From Craspedostauros australis (Eukaryota; Bacillariophyta; Bacillariophyceae; Mastogloiales; Achnanthaceae), in the NCBI GenBank assembly GCA_026770025.1, contig JAMXDE010000010.1:186001-250000 (forward strand): 64,000 nt of DNA, given 5' to 3'. Below the pieces are notes generated by a model. It worked only from the letters and a program-made list of their open reading frames with translations, searched no databases and had not been told where the DNA came from. Each line of letters opens with the position of its first letter. Within the stretch, counting starts at the first letter, position 1. The position numbers and the translations under genes are program-made. Of this stretch, positions 1-10,864 are shown piece by piece.

Positions 1-23
1 CCATCCCACCATTACCATCACCA

Positions 24-2252
24 CTACCAATCGCCCTCGCCCTCGTCATCGTCCCAATCCGCCTCTTCCATCTCCTCCAGCTTCTTCGCCGCGTCCAATC
101 GGAACTGCGTCAACCCTGCCATGTCCTCCAAGTACGCGCCGTCCATGGATTTGCACACGTTCTGCACGAATTCCATCTTGTTGGCCTTGTACGCGTCGAC
201 GACACTCGAGGAACACGCGGTGCAGCAGCGAAAGGCTGGCACCTTGGGCGTCATCATGGTGTAGCTAACCAGGGAGCCTCTGACCTGATGCGGCATGACA
301 CCCAACGCACCTGCCGAGGCATCGGATGTGGAGGGAGAGAAGTCTCCGGATCCTGTCTTTGGCGCGTCCGCGAAATGACGCAGCGGGTGATGCAGCAGGG
401 CCACCATGAGCTCCACGGCCATGGAACTCGCGATTGGCGCGAGGCCTGGGCGGGTGACGGTGCATTGCTGATCCAAGGTCCTGTTCTTCGTGGAATCCTC
501 CGGAGCGACGATGTCGTTGCAGTAGTAGCAGCCCAGACGGTTGACTTCCTCCGGTGCTGTGTCGCCGTTGCCGAAACCGCCACCGTGGCGCATGACGAGC
601 CAACTGTCCAGACCAAGGGCAGCATTGATGAGGGTCTTGTCATGCGCAGCAGTCATGACGGTGGGGAGCCATCGGGACTCTCTCGTATCTGTCAGCAGGA
701 ACACGACATCCGCTTCTTGAACCAGCGCATCCAACGCAGACACCGATTTTTGTATTGATTCTGCCGGTTCTGGATGGCCTGGCATGGGGATCGACAGCAT
801 GATACCTTCGCTCTCAACATCCGCAGCGATCAATCGCAGGTGTTCGGCGGCTGCTTGAGCCTTTGGCTTGCCTCGACCACCAGGGCCCTGGCAGTCCTCC
901 AATGTGAAGAGGGGCTGCCGCACGGGATTGCTGTAGCTGACATGCCCGTAGTCCACGATCTTGACCTTCCGCACTCCCCAGCCCAGCAGAGTCCGCGCGA
1001 CGTTGCATCCCAGAGTCCCGGCGCCAATCATGAGAACCTTCGTGGAATTGAGCAGTTCGACGTTGAGGTTGGGCAGCATTCTCCATTTCATGAGCTTGAG
1101 GTTGAGATCGGCTGCTTGGATGGCGAGATGCGTGGCGTCCAGCAAGGGACGTAGATTGACCCAGCGTGGACCCGGCTTTTTGCGTTGGTTCAGCTCCCAT
1201 CCAGCTGCCTTGTAGTCTGCTGTCGTCGATGTCGCCTCCGATGATGATGATGTCGACGACGAGGCATCTGCTGCAGCGCTCCAATCATACGCCGCCTTCG
1301 TAGGGATGACCACGTGCATCACGGCACTGTCGCCAGCCTTCAGGTCGTCCAGAGCACCGTCGCCATCTCCTTCTGCCACATTCATCCGACGCATATTGGC
1401 TGGACGATAGCTGAGAATGCGCACGGTCTTGCCTCCCAAATCGAGGTGAATGGAAAGGTAGGCAACGAGATTGCGCATGGGCCAACCGACCGTCTTCTGC
1501 GTAGCATCCATGGCGCCGCTGTCGCCGGCCGGATCGAAGAACCCGAACATGACATCAGCGAGGTCGGAGTCTTTCTCCACTTTCAAATCGTCGATGCACG
1601 ACAGTTGCAACGGCACAGTCGAATCCTTCGTTGTGACGAAGAACGCTTTCAGGCCGCCACCGGCGCTGGCATCATCCTTTCGCATCTGCTGCAATCTGTT
1701 GGACAGCGCCGCCATTTCTTCGTTGGTCCACGCCGCCGACAGCGCCAACTGTTGAGTGCAGCGGATGGGACTGGAGCTCTTGGGCAGCAGGGCAGGAATG
1801 CCGAACCAGTACAGCACGCGATGGTTCTTGAGGTCGGCGAATGTGAGCAGCACAGCGGACACCAGCGATTCCACGTTCCCATCGACGAACTTCTGGCGCA
1901 TCGACTGAACGAGGATCTTGTTCTTGTCCACCTTCTGGAAGGACTCGATGGTGTTGTACCCGATCAGCTGGATGGGGATCCTGACGCGCTCGTTGGGCAG
2001 AGGCGCATGTGGCTGATGCGAACTTTGCTGGCACAGCAGGCGAGGCGCTCCATCCACAGCGTAGCTTCCGACGATGTCGATCGGTTCCTCATTGAGCTGA
2101 ATCGTCTCCAGCTTCGCTTCGCAGTACTTCACCCAGAACGGAGAATCCACAGACGAAGAGAACGGCGTGAACTTCACCACCCAACCGCCGCCGTCGTCAT
2201 CATTGTTGTTGTTGTTGTTGTTGTTGGCGTTGTTGTTGGCGTTGTTGGCCAT
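24..2252 (-). CDS. ATG7: Autophagy E1-like activating enzyme ATG7
   Basis: Single-exon gene of 742 residues. ATG7 adenylates the C-terminal glycine of ATG8 and ATG12, takes them as a thioester, and passes them to ATG3 and ATG10. The N-terminal ATG7 domain begins after a poly-Asn/Asp tract (residues 2-20), with WVVKFTPFSSSVDSPFW typical of the family. The E1 nucleotide-binding motif LMIGAGTLGCNVARTLLGWG lies near residue 405, followed by KIVDYGHVSYSNPVRQ. The catalytic cysteine is C597 in RTLDQQCTVTRPG. The protein ends in an acidic Trp-containing tail (EADWDDDEGEGDW), as in other ATG7s. Start and stop codons (ATG at 2250-2252, TAG at 24-26) are clear. The poly-Asn run is encoded by an AAC-type trinucleotide repeat and may vary in length. 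Confidence 0.96.
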   Translation of the reverse strand: MANNANNNANNNNNNNNDDDGGGWVVKFTPFSSSVDSPFWVKYCEAKLETIQLNEEPIDIVGSYAVDGAPRLLCQQSSHQPHAPLPNERVRIPIQLIGYNTIESFQKVDKNKILVQSMRQKFVDGNVESLVSAVLLTFADLKNHRVLYWFGIPALLPKSSSPIRCTQQLALSAAWTNEEMAALSNRLQQMRKDDASAGGGLKAFFVTTKDSTVPLQLSCIDDLKVEKDSDLADVMFGFFDPAGDSGAMDATQKTVGWPMRNLVAYLSIHLDLGGKTVRILSYRPANMRRMNVAEGDGDGALDDLKAGDSAVMHVVIPTKAAYDWSAAADASSSTSSSSEATSTTADYKAAGWELNQRKKPGPRWVNLRPLLDATHLAIQAADLNLKLMKWRMLPNLNVELLNSTKVLMIGAGTLGCNVARTLLGWGVRKVKIVDYGHVSYSNPVRQPLFTLEDCQGPGGRGKPKAQAAAEHLRLIAADVESEGIMLSIPMPGHPEPAESIQKSVSALDALVQEADVVFLLTDTRESRWLPTVMTAAHDKTLINAALGLDSWLVMRHGGGFGNGDTAPEEVNRLGCYYCNDIVAPEDSTKNRTLDQQCTVTRPGLAPIASSMAVELMVALLHHPLRHFADAPKTGSGDFSPSTSDASAGALGVMPHQVRGSLVSYTMMTPKVPAFRCCTACSSSVVDAYKANKMEFVQNVCKSMDGAYLEDMAGLTQFRLDAAKKLEEMEEADWDDDEGEGDW

Positions 2253-2761
2253 GGTGTCACGATGGTAAGAGTGAGAAGAAGTGGAGATCGACTACGAGAA
2301 CGAGCAGGAGTCGAGTAGATTGCTCTGGCAGAATCGTGTGTTATGTCCCAAGAGTTGATTGCGTGGTGTAGTACGACTACTATACGATCTACCTGTATGA
2401 GCTATGCATTGGCTGGAGAATGAGCAGAGGCAACACTCGAACAACAGCAACAACAACAGCAACAACAACATCAGCAACAACAACCACAGGAACCCAAACG
2501 AATTGTGTCGTGGCCATTTCCGTGTTCTGTTGCTTCTTGGTGTCTTGATGGTTTCGGCGGGTTTCGAAAATCTTTCTCGTTTTGGTCGTGATTGGCAGCT
2601 CACGGTTTGATCACGGCACACTTCAACTACACTCGTGCTTGTAGGCGTGATCTCAAGCTGCAGGTTTGCAACCTTGATACTCTTCATACTCAACAATCCT
2701 CTTTCTCTCTCTCTCTCTCGCTGGAAATAGTTGAAGACCGTCTCTATAGTTTAGCAATGCC
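2253..2761. other. Intergenic: ATG7 promoter side and FTR-like gene 3' end
   Basis: No gene is evident. A CAA/CAG-rich low-complexity tract lies at about 2433-2492 and a CT microsatellite at 2704-2719. Both flanking genes run leftward, so this holds the upstream region of ATG7 and the 3' end of the FTR-like gene. Confidence 0.6.
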
Positions 2762-3334
2762 TCACGTCGATGGCGCAGAGGAGGGCACCTTGACCTTGAT
2801 CAGTTCGTCTTCTGCGAAATGGAAGAAGAAGCCATCGTCGTTGCCACTACGACTATCGTCAGAGCTGTCAGCATCATCGTCTCCAGTGATCTCGTCCCCC
2901 GCTTCGGATCCTTTGAATTCAACTCTGACGGCCATGCAATTGTCCACCTGCTCAGCACAGCAGCACGTTGGATCCACTTCGCACTTTTCCCATGTCTCGA
3001 CCACTGTTCCAATCCGATCTTTCAGGTTGTGACCGGCCTTCGTCACGTCCTCCACAACGCGCACTGTGTCCCCGGCCGTGAACCAGTAGCTTGCCGACGT
3101 GTCCCTCATGACAACGGCGGAGCGTGATCGGGATGGTGCTTGCAGCAGCAGCTGCTGATGCTGCAGTTGTCGGTGCTGTCCACTGTCACACTGGCTTCGG
3201 TTGTTGTGGCGACGATGGTGTCTCGGCGCATCACCGTTCAACATGAATGCTGCTGCGCTGGCGAGGAACGAGCAGCCAACCAACAACAAAATGGATGCTC
3301 TCTGTTTCCACGAAGATCCGCTCATCTTTCTCAT
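2762..3334 (-). CDS. Plastid ferredoxin-thioredoxin reductase variable-chain-like protein
   Basis: 190 residues, no intron. An N-terminal signal peptide (hydrophobic ILLLVGCSFLASAAAF) ends in an Ala-Phe junction, the plastid address of secondary red-lineage algae. After a Gln/His/Arg-rich transit stretch comes a small SH3-like domain, YWFTAGDTVRVVEDV...LKDRIGTVVETWEKC, ending in MAVRVEF. This matches the FTR alpha/variable chain fold, which braces the catalytic chain that passes electrons from ferredoxin to thioredoxin in the stroma. Unusual are five cysteines packed between two strands (KCEVDPTCCCAEQVDNC) and an acidic Ser/Asp insert (residues about 147-170). The family call rests on the GD.VRV and VEF pattern and length. 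Another SH3-like plastid domain is possible. Confidence 0.72.
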   Translation of the reverse strand: MRKMSGSSWKQRASILLLVGCSFLASAAAFMLNGDAPRHHRRHNNRSQCDSGQHRQLQHQQLLLQAPSRSRSAVVMRDTSASYWFTAGDTVRVVEDVTKAGHNLKDRIGTVVETWEKCEVDPTCCCAEQVDNCMAVRVEFKGSEAGDEITGDDDADSSDDSRSGNDDGFFFHFAEDELIKVKVPSSAPST

Positions 3335-3767
3335 TGCGCTGATGGCTGCGGCTGTCCCTTATTCTCAACACGAGAAAGAAGAATGGAATCGTCGAAAGGT
3401 GTGAATCATTGTTTGTGTGTGTTTGTTGAGAAGTGTCGCAATGTTGTGGTTGTTGTTGGCACTGAGGGTTGGTGGTTATTCACATTTTCTGACGTAAATC
3501 GACGAACTCCAGTGACCGACTCGACCAAACAATCGATGCACCAATGTAGAAATACATAAAGTCGCCGCAGCTCCAGGTATCCACAACCAACCAAACACCT
3601 TTTGCCACCACAAAATGAAACAACACAACACCACTCACATCACAAATCAAGAATCCCCCTCGTGGCCGCTATTGCGATTTCGATTTCGATCCTCCGAGGA
3701 AGTAAACAACATCGAAACACCACTCCACTACATTACATTGCATTACATTAAGAACAGCCTTTTCATC
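3335..3767. promoter_or_regulatory. Divergent promoter region, FTR-like / DBP6
   Basis: 433 bp between two start codons pointing away from each other, so both promoters must lie here or overlap. It holds short TTGTTG-type repeats and a CATTACATTGCATTACATT run just upstream of the helicase start. No TATA box can be called with confidence. Confidence 0.5.
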
Positions 3768-6170
3768 ATGTTCCAGGTTGGACGCTTCGATCCTCGTCAG
3801 GAGGAACGTGAAAAGAAACGGAAAAAGACGAAGCGCAAGAGGAAGATCGTCGGTACCGATGATCGGAATGATGATGATGACACCAAAACCGAACGAGGTG
3901 ATGGTATGGACAAGTCCAAATCATCGAAGAAAAAGAAGAAATCGAAGCGCAAGAAGGATGAGCAAGAGGATGGCAGCCCCCAACAAAGCTCGGCTTCATC
4001 CGGGATGCACGTCATCGCACCTGAATCAACAGGACCATCCTCACAAGCCAAGAAGCTTTCGACCAAGGCCAGCGAGGAGGCATTCAACGATCTTGAGATC
4101 GTGGATGCAGTGGAGGTTGGCGTGGCTGATCCAGTAGTGCCTGATGGAGCGGAGGAATTGAAGCCTCTCGCCGAGGATGGGTCGTCGGCACCGATGGAGG
4201 AGGACGAAGACGAAGGTCTGCTGAGTGATGTTCAGATCGCGATTCGCCTGTCCGAGAAACCCATCAAGCAGGTTGCGGAAGGTTGGAAACTGGCGCCGTT
4301 CCTGTTGGAGAATCTTGTGAAAGATGGTTACGAATCCTTCTTCCCGATCCAGGCACTGGTCATCCCAGATGTTATCGCCACGGAACATCACGCAAATGTG
4401 CAGGCGAGGGATGTTTGCGTCGCCGCGCCCACGGGATCCGGCAAGACGTTGGCCTTCGTGCTCCCCGTCCTCAATTCATTGTCCACGCGACAAGTACGGC
4501 GGCTGAGAGCGCTCGTCGTGCTTCCCAGCAGAGACCTGGCCAAACAGGTGTACGACGTGTTTGTGCATTACGCGAATGGTTCCGATCTGAAGATAGGGCT
4601 GGCCGTCGGCCAGGCTGACTTCGTCGAAGAGCAGCGCAGTCTCGTGATTGGCCAGCATGATGACAGATCCAGCGCAGATCGTGGTCTACTGTCCAAACTC
4701 GAATACAGCTTGGATCCTCTCGATGTGCAGAAAGCCCTGGACACGTTCGGATTGGATGGCAGCATTAGCAGCAGCTACGGCGCAGCCTACGCTCAGCCGC
4801 TTGACCAGCAAATACCGGCTGGTGGAGTGAGCGCCGTAGATGTTCTGGTTTGCACTCCAGGTCGGCTTGTCGACCATTTGGACAACACACCCGGATTCAC
4901 TCTGCAGCATCTGCGCTTTCTGGTCATTGATGAGGCTGATCGATTGCTCAACCAGAGCTACCACGGATGGATTAATCGCGTCACAGAAAGCGCGAATGGC
5001 GCGACTGTGAAGGCTCTTCATCACGGATCTGCCATGGTGTCGGACGATGAAGTCGCCGCGGTATCAAAAACAACTTCATCAGCAGCAGCATCGATGCCAT
5101 CCTCTCCATTGCACTCAACGGCAAGGCTGCACGATCCCAGCTTGTTCGTCAACCCCATCACGTGGCGACGGCTGAAACACAGACAGGACAACTACAACAA
5201 AAACAACGATGGCAACGGTGACGAAGGACGTGGCAACGACAACAACAACGATGACGACGCGCGAGCAATGTCGATACCGAGCGTGTGCCAACCGGTACAA
5301 CTTCGAAAGATGCTGTACTCGGCCACCATGACGCGCGATCCGCAGAAGCTGGCCCCGTTACGTCTCGTCAACCCCAAGCACTTTGATGCGCATCATGTAT
5401 CTAACCATGGCGGTGGGACGTCTCGGCATCTCTACGTCATGCCGCAGAAGCTGGAGGAGTGCACGGTTCAATGCACCGCGGAACAGAAACCGATCGCGTT
5501 GCTTGCCGTTCTGCTGGAGCAGATTGAGTTGCAGAATGCCCAGCGTGGCGACGAAAACGAGCAACGAGGACAAGATCCATCGAGATCGAACGGCAGGCAT
5601 GCGAGAAGCAACGAGAAGCAGATCATCGTTGTGTTCACCTCGAGCTTGGAATCCACTCACAGACTGGCACGTCTATTGCAGCTGCTGTGGAAGGCGGCAG
5701 GCTTGGGCGACAGCCGGCAGGTCGCGGAGTTCTCCAGCGCCTTGGATCAGAGACAACGGTCTGAGCTGGTGTCGCGGTGCAGAGATCCAAACGATGCCAT
5801 CTCGGTCGTCGTTTGTTCCGACGGTATGTCCCGAGGCATGGACATCGCGTTCGTCTCGGCGGTCGTCAACTACGACGTCCCTGGCTACGCCAAGACGTAC
5901 GTCCACCGCACAGGCAGGACCGCACGCGCAGGTCGGTCTGGAAAGGCCGTGACGATGATGAAGGAGGGGCAGGTGGGGCAGTTCTACCGAATGAGGAAGC
6001 TGATCAAGGACCATGAACGTGTGTGCAGCATGCCCATCAACACGGCACCCGTCAGGGCAGCGATTCCCGTGTACAAGACCTGCGTTGGGGCGCTTCGGAA
6101 GGTGTTGGAAGCAGAAGAAGATGGCGACCTCGAAACGACCGATGTTGCTCTGGGTGTGTACCTATCCTAA
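3768..6170 (+). CDS. DDX51: DEAD-box RNA helicase DBP6/DDX51
   Basis: Nucleolar ATP-dependent RNA helicase for large ribosomal subunit assembly. The reading frame is open from 3615, but the ATG at 3768 gives MFQVGRFDP, which matches the conserved Dbp6 N-terminus (M-F-x-x-RFDP), so this start is chosen (800 residues). A Lys/Asp-rich tail follows. Helicase motifs in order: Q region FFPIQALVIPDVI, Walker A APTGSGKT, Ia PSRDLAKQV, Ib TPGRLVDHL, II DEADRLL, III SATMTRDP, IV VVFTSSLEST, V VVCSDGMSRGMDI, VI YVHRTGRTARAG. A low-complexity insert of about 110 residues rich in Asn/Asp/Ser separates motifs II and III. The 3' end converges on RACK1 with 222 bp between stops. Confidence 0.94.
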   Translation: MFQVGRFDPRQEEREKKRKKTKRKRKIVGTDDRNDDDDTKTERGDGMDKSKSSKKKKKSKRKKDEQEDGSPQQSSASSGMHVIAPESTGPSSQAKKLSTKASEEAFNDLEIVDAVEVGVADPVVPDGAEELKPLAEDGSSAPMEEDEDEGLLSDVQIAIRLSEKPIKQVAEGWKLAPFLLENLVKDGYESFFPIQALVIPDVIATEHHANVQARDVCVAAPTGSGKTLAFVLPVLNSLSTRQVRRLRALVVLPSRDLAKQVYDVFVHYANGSDLKIGLAVGQADFVEEQRSLVIGQHDDRSSADRGLLSKLEYSLDPLDVQKALDTFGLDGSISSSYGAAYAQPLDQQIPAGGVSAVDVLVCTPGRLVDHLDNTPGFTLQHLRFLVIDEADRLLNQSYHGWINRVTESANGATVKALHHGSAMVSDDEVAAVSKTTSSAAASMPSSPLHSTARLHDPSLFVNPITWRRLKHRQDNYNKNNDGNGDEGRGNDNNNDDDARAMSIPSVCQPVQLRKMLYSATMTRDPQKLAPLRLVNPKHFDAHHVSNHGGGTSRHLYVMPQKLEECTVQCTAEQKPIALLAVLLEQIELQNAQRGDENEQRGQDPSRSNGRHARSNEKQIIVVFTSSLESTHRLARLLQLLWKAAGLGDSRQVAEFSSALDQRQRSELVSRCRDPNDAISVVVCSDGMSRGMDIAFVSAVVNYDVPGYAKTYVHRTGRTARAGRSGKAVTMMKEGQVGQFYRMRKLIKDHERVCSMPINTAPVRAAIPVYKTCVGALRKVLEAEEDGDLETTDVALGVYLS

Positions 6171-6392
6171 CTTCACACTTGCAATTGAAGAGTACAAGAA
6201 GTGTACGAACACACTCGGTAGTTTTGCTCCAAACCTCTACGCGTATCGTGTGTTATTTCTTCTGCAATGAGCTGGACTGCTCATGTGGGCATCTCCAAGA
6301 CAAACAGGCAGATGAGGAGAATGAGGTGTCGTTCGTCGGCGACAGTGCTGCTAGAAGTAGTTGTTAACCCATCGCTATTCAATTGTTGGAAT

Positions 6393-7514
6393 TTAGACAG
6401 AGGTGACGGCGTAGACGCGGATGATGTTGTCGGAGTATCCAGCGAAGAGGGTTGATCCATCGGCGGACCAGGAGATGGAGGTGCAGGATGGGATCTTGCC
6501 ACCCTCTTCCTCGTCTGGGCGGATGGTGTCAACGACGACCTTGGACTCGAGGTCCCAGATCTTGATGGAGTCGTTGGTGGCGGCGCACAACCAGTAGCGG
6601 TTTGGCGAGAAGATGAGGCCGTTGATGATCTCACCGGCATCGAGGGAGTAGAGGCGCTTGCCTTCGTTCAGGTCCCAGAGCATGGCGGTGTTGTCCTTAC
6701 CTCCAGAGGCAGCGAGGGAACCGTCTGGGGAGACGCAGACGGTGTTGAGGTAGCCGGTGTGGCCGATGAGGTTGTTGCGGAGCTTGCAGTTGGTCAGATT
6801 CCAGACCTTGACAACGCGGTCCCATCCGCTGGAGACGATGAGTGGGATGGATTGCGATGGGGAGAAGGTCACACAGGAGACCCACTCGGTGTGTCCATCG
6901 GACTCGCCGCTGATCTTGAACTTGCACTCTCCGAGGGTGTTCCAGAGACGGATGGTTCCATCACGGGCACCTGCGGCGTGGTACGGATCGGATTGGAGAT
7001 TTTCAGAAATGGATTGGGGGTAGAGCATTTCGAGGAGACGATGTGAGTGTGGATGTTGGTAGTTGAGGAAGTAAACTACAGCAGAACGCACCCAACTTGC
7101 ACCAAGTCAGTTGTACCAGACGACATGATCGAACTTACCGGAGACGATCTGACGGTTGTCAGCAGAGAAGGCAACGGAGAGGACGTCCTTCTCGTGGCCG
7201 ACGAAGCGGCGGGTGCACTTTCCGTTGGCGATGTCCCAGAGGCGGAGCTCGGAATCCCAACTGGCGGAGAGAGCGAAGGCACCGTCGGAGGAGATCACGA
7301 CATCGGAGACGAAGTGGGAGTGTCCGCGGAGGGCACGCAGGGCGTATCCGTAGGACATGCTGTCGGAGGAGGCATGGGTCAAGCGCCACACCATGACAGA
7401 CTTGTCACGGGACGAGGAGAGGAGGAGGTTTGGGTCCTCTGGGGTGGTGGCGAGGCTGGTGACCCAGTCGCCATGGCCCTCAAGGGTTCCGCGGAGAGAC
7501 AAAGTTTCGCTCAT
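6393..7514 (-). CDS. RACK1: RACK1, WD40 scaffold of the 40S ribosome
   Basis: Two exons, 7514-7139 and 6970-6393, with a 168-bp GT-AG intron (donor G|GTAAGT, acceptor GCAG) in phase 1. The product is 317 residues, exactly the usual RACK1 length. The junction reads [22 protein letters not shown], a canonical WD repeat 3 border. Seven WD40 blades are visible ([55 protein letters not shown]). RACK1 sits on the head of the small ribosomal subunit and docks signalling kinases. Start [14 protein letters not shown] is typical. Confidence 0.96.
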
Positions 7515-8183
7515 GATTGCTGTTGCTGGTGATGGAGTCGCTGATGGAGATCGTCGGATCGTTCTTGCAAATGGTTTGCGTTGTGTGCGCGGGAGGGCAG
7601 ACAGAGGGCGAGAGAGAGAGAAAGAGAGTCCCAAGAGAAGCGCATCGCATTCGGCTCTCCTCCTGGGTTGGCATCATCGCCGCCACCACTGCCCACCACT
7701 CACCACCCACAACCCAACACAAACCACCAACAGAGAGGTGAGCTGGACCCATCCCTTGACCCAGAGACGATGCGACGCCCGGTGTCACGTTGCGAAAACA
7801 CGTGCTGCGACTCTCACGACCAACCAACTTTTTAGTAAAGTGGTTTTTTCGTCTCTCTGGTATTGGTACATCGGCAAATTGTTGATATACTATGCAATAT
7901 CTAAACAGAGGTATTGTTTTCGTCGAAATCGTATCTTCCCAGAACAGAACCAGAATCAACACAACAACAGCATTCTCACACACGCAACGGCACCATCGAT
8001 GAGAGTTTGGTTGCCCATCCGCCATCCTCATTCTTCACTCTTGGCCTCGTTTGGAGACAACTCTCACTTTCGTTTAGACAATCGCAGCCACCGAAGTCAC
8101 AAGCTGATCAGAGCTGATCGACGACCATTCCATTCAGTACGATTTATCATCGCGTCCTCGTTCGCATCAAAGCAGACTCAACA
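7515..8183. promoter_or_regulatory. Divergent promoter region, RACK1 / SET protein
   Basis: 669 bp between opposite-facing start codons. It contains a GA-rich tract at about 7607-7628 on the RACK1 side and AT-richer sequence around 7860-7920. No gene is seen. Confidence 0.5.
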
Positions 8184-10658
8184 ATGACGCAAAGCACAGG
8201 CGCTTCCGGGGACCATGGAGAAGGTGGCTCCGAGGCAGAGGTTGATAGCGAGGCCATGATGATGAAAATGATGATGATGCAGCAGCAAGGCACGAAGGCA
8301 AGTGCGAAGTCGAGCGTCGATGCAAATGCAAAGTCCAAACCCAAAGTCAGATTCGCCGCAAGCACGAAAACGGCAACCAAGACAGCACGCGGGCAGCCTC
8401 AACGTCAGAAGAATCCAGCCAAGGTGGGGAAGGCAAGTCCCATCCGTGACCTCGCCATCTTCGTGTGCTTCATGGGCTTCGTTGTGTACGTTGCATTGGT
8501 CAACGAGAACATGGGGGACACGCAAGAGCTCATCGAAAAGCCAGCGCCGACGACGTTGGAAGAAATGAGGGCCTCCATGTCGAAGATGATGTCGGAGGCA
8601 ATGAAATCAAAGAAAGTGACCAAGGATTGCGACCTTTTCCTCACCCCGAGCTCCATACCAGGCGCTGGGATCGGAGTATTTGCTGGCAAGAGCTACGCAA
8701 AGGGGGAAGTTGTGGTGAGTCTGCCTGGCTACCATACTATCACGACCTCTTTTCGGAGGTCATTGATGCAATGAAATGCTGTCTTGTGACGTCGTGATGC
8801 ACGGTTCCATATTTCAATGTGCGAGTCGTTCGCACCATCCTCATTCCCCGCTGCCCATGCAATGCTGCTCTTGCTTCTCCCACACTGCACCTGATACTGC
8901 TTCTACTTGCAGATGAGGACTGGATCGTCGGTTCTGCCGTTAGAAGCAGACAGCGGCACCATCTACTACAACCCGATCGCGGGTGTGCTGCGGCACCATC
9001 CAGAATTGGCCAACATCGAAACCGAATCTCTGTGGTTCGATGACCTCAATGAGGCTGGACCTCGAGAGTTGGTCGCGTCACGGGACATCCAACCTGGCGA
9101 TGAATTATTCGTGCCATTCTCCACACATCCGCACAGCAAGGCCACGCAAGGCACGCAGGGGCTCTTTGACGACATCCCGCTAGTCACAGATTACGAGATG
9201 GCGGATGCAATCATACAGGATTGCAGACACAGGCTGAAAGCCAGATCATACTCGACGCCCAAGAAGAATTTCGTCGCAATAGGTGAGTTTGGGAGTTGAT
9301 AATCACGGTGCTTCAATCTCAATGTCATCGCAACGCAACGCAGTGCACATCATCGTCATGCACTGCGATGGAGAGCGGGACATGAATATGTCCTCGCTGA
9401 GTACAATTGAAGCATTATCATCTTCCAACCTCTGCGTTTGTCACGTGCTTGAATCAGGTGTGATGACGAAAGATCGATTGATGTTGTCGCCAACCCGACG
9501 GCCGAGAGGATACTCACCACGCCATCATCATCATCATCATCAATTCGCTCTTTCTCCCTTTTTCACGGCAACATTCTTCGCACACCCAATACTCTGCATG
9601 CACGCAACGCATGATTGCGTCTACTATGCGCTTGGATTCGTACATGGAATGTGTTGGAATGCATTAACCAACGCTCTATATCTCTACTGCGCATGTGGAT
9701 AGGCGGGGCATTATTGTTGGCGAGGGCAGTGGCGCGTCAATTCAATCCGAAAGTAGCGGAGCTACTACCAATCATGGCTGAGGAACTGCTGCAATACAGC
9801 AATGGAGAAAAGAGCGTGACCAGAGCAATGCGTCCCAAGGGGTACGATAGAATTACCATACACGGAAAGTGCTTCGATGGTTCGTTCCTTCCGGAAGCTT
9901 CGACTGATGACTTCATGGTGGCAAAGCGAAAGGTGTCGAAAGATGAAGTCATCCATCATGCTCCAGCTGTTCTCGTCGACAGGGAGGCCTACACCGCGAA
10001 TGGTGACGGTCAAGACGATTGTCCCGCCACAGTCGTCCAGCACTGCATACAGAGCGCACAATCATCGCAACTCATCTGCCCGTTGACATCGGGGGCCTTT
10101 GAATTCACACCAATTGAAGCAGAAACTCATGACATCGAGAATGACGTTGACAATGACGTCGAGAATGAAGATGACAGCGCAGCCCAATCGGATGAACAGG
10201 AAACGGACCAACCTGTGTCGCACGTAAACGGCATGAGTAAACACAATGCCATCGTGCGATGGGGCACAGAGACTTTGAAGGAAGGATCACTCTTGAAGGG
10301 CACCAGCATGGCCGAGAACAATGGCGCCGGGCAGGCAAAGCGCGACTACACCTCGGTTCAGTTTGTGGCCACGCGAGATATCATGCCCAACGAAAAGGTA
10401 CGTTGCGTTGAATTGCATTGCATTGCATTTGGTTGAGCCATAGATGGTTGCAGCTTCGCAGCGTTCATGATTCTGTGACTTGGCGTGTCATTGAAGGCCG
10501 AAGCGTGGAGGCAGACGCTGGTAGAGTACGTCAATCTCACCTTGCCTCCGTGCACTATCCGCCATTCTTCTAATCTATTGTGACTACCTGTAACTCTGCA
10601 GATCATCGTGATGGAGAATCCAATGATGCTGCAACAACTGTTAGAAAACAAGGGTTGA
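8184..10658 (+). CDS. Membrane-anchored SET-domain protein with tandem SET-like halves
   Basis: Proposed four exons: 8184-8714, 8913-9282, 9703-10397 and 10602-10658, all GT-AG with matching phases (0, 1, 0), giving 550 residues. Residues 1-85 are polar, with a Met-rich patch and a Lys-rich region. Residues 88-106 (RDLAIFVCFMGFVVYVALV) form one transmembrane segment. Then comes a SET start, LFLTPSSIPGAGIGVFAGKSYAKGE, and a SET end, ELVASRDIQPGDELFVPF. The third exon has a second set of marks (VIHHAPAVLVDREAY, then FVATRDIMPNEK). Known SET domains methylate lysines using AdoMet. The usual NHSC motif is not seen, so activity is uncertain. The single hydrophobic segment suggests anchoring in an endomembrane rather than a chromatin role. 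Function unknown. Confidence 0.75.
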
Positions 10659-10864
10659 ATGCATTGTTGCATGCGAGCGAGAGACCAACAGTTTGTTTCC
10701 ACTATCATAATTGCGCAGTCTTCTCGCAGAATAGTCGTAACAATAGTCATCGAGTAGCACTGATCTTCATGACATCATGATTGCTCCGTACGCGTGTGAA
10801 TTGCGCACACTCTACTGCCATACTCGGCTCCATGCGCCAGCGGTGTTTTCCGTCATAGATTGCG

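Noticed and set aside
1314-2318. 334-aa plus-strand ORF
   Set aside because: Antisense to ATG7. The sense frame has the catalytic Cys and E1 motifs; the antisense protein has no family character.
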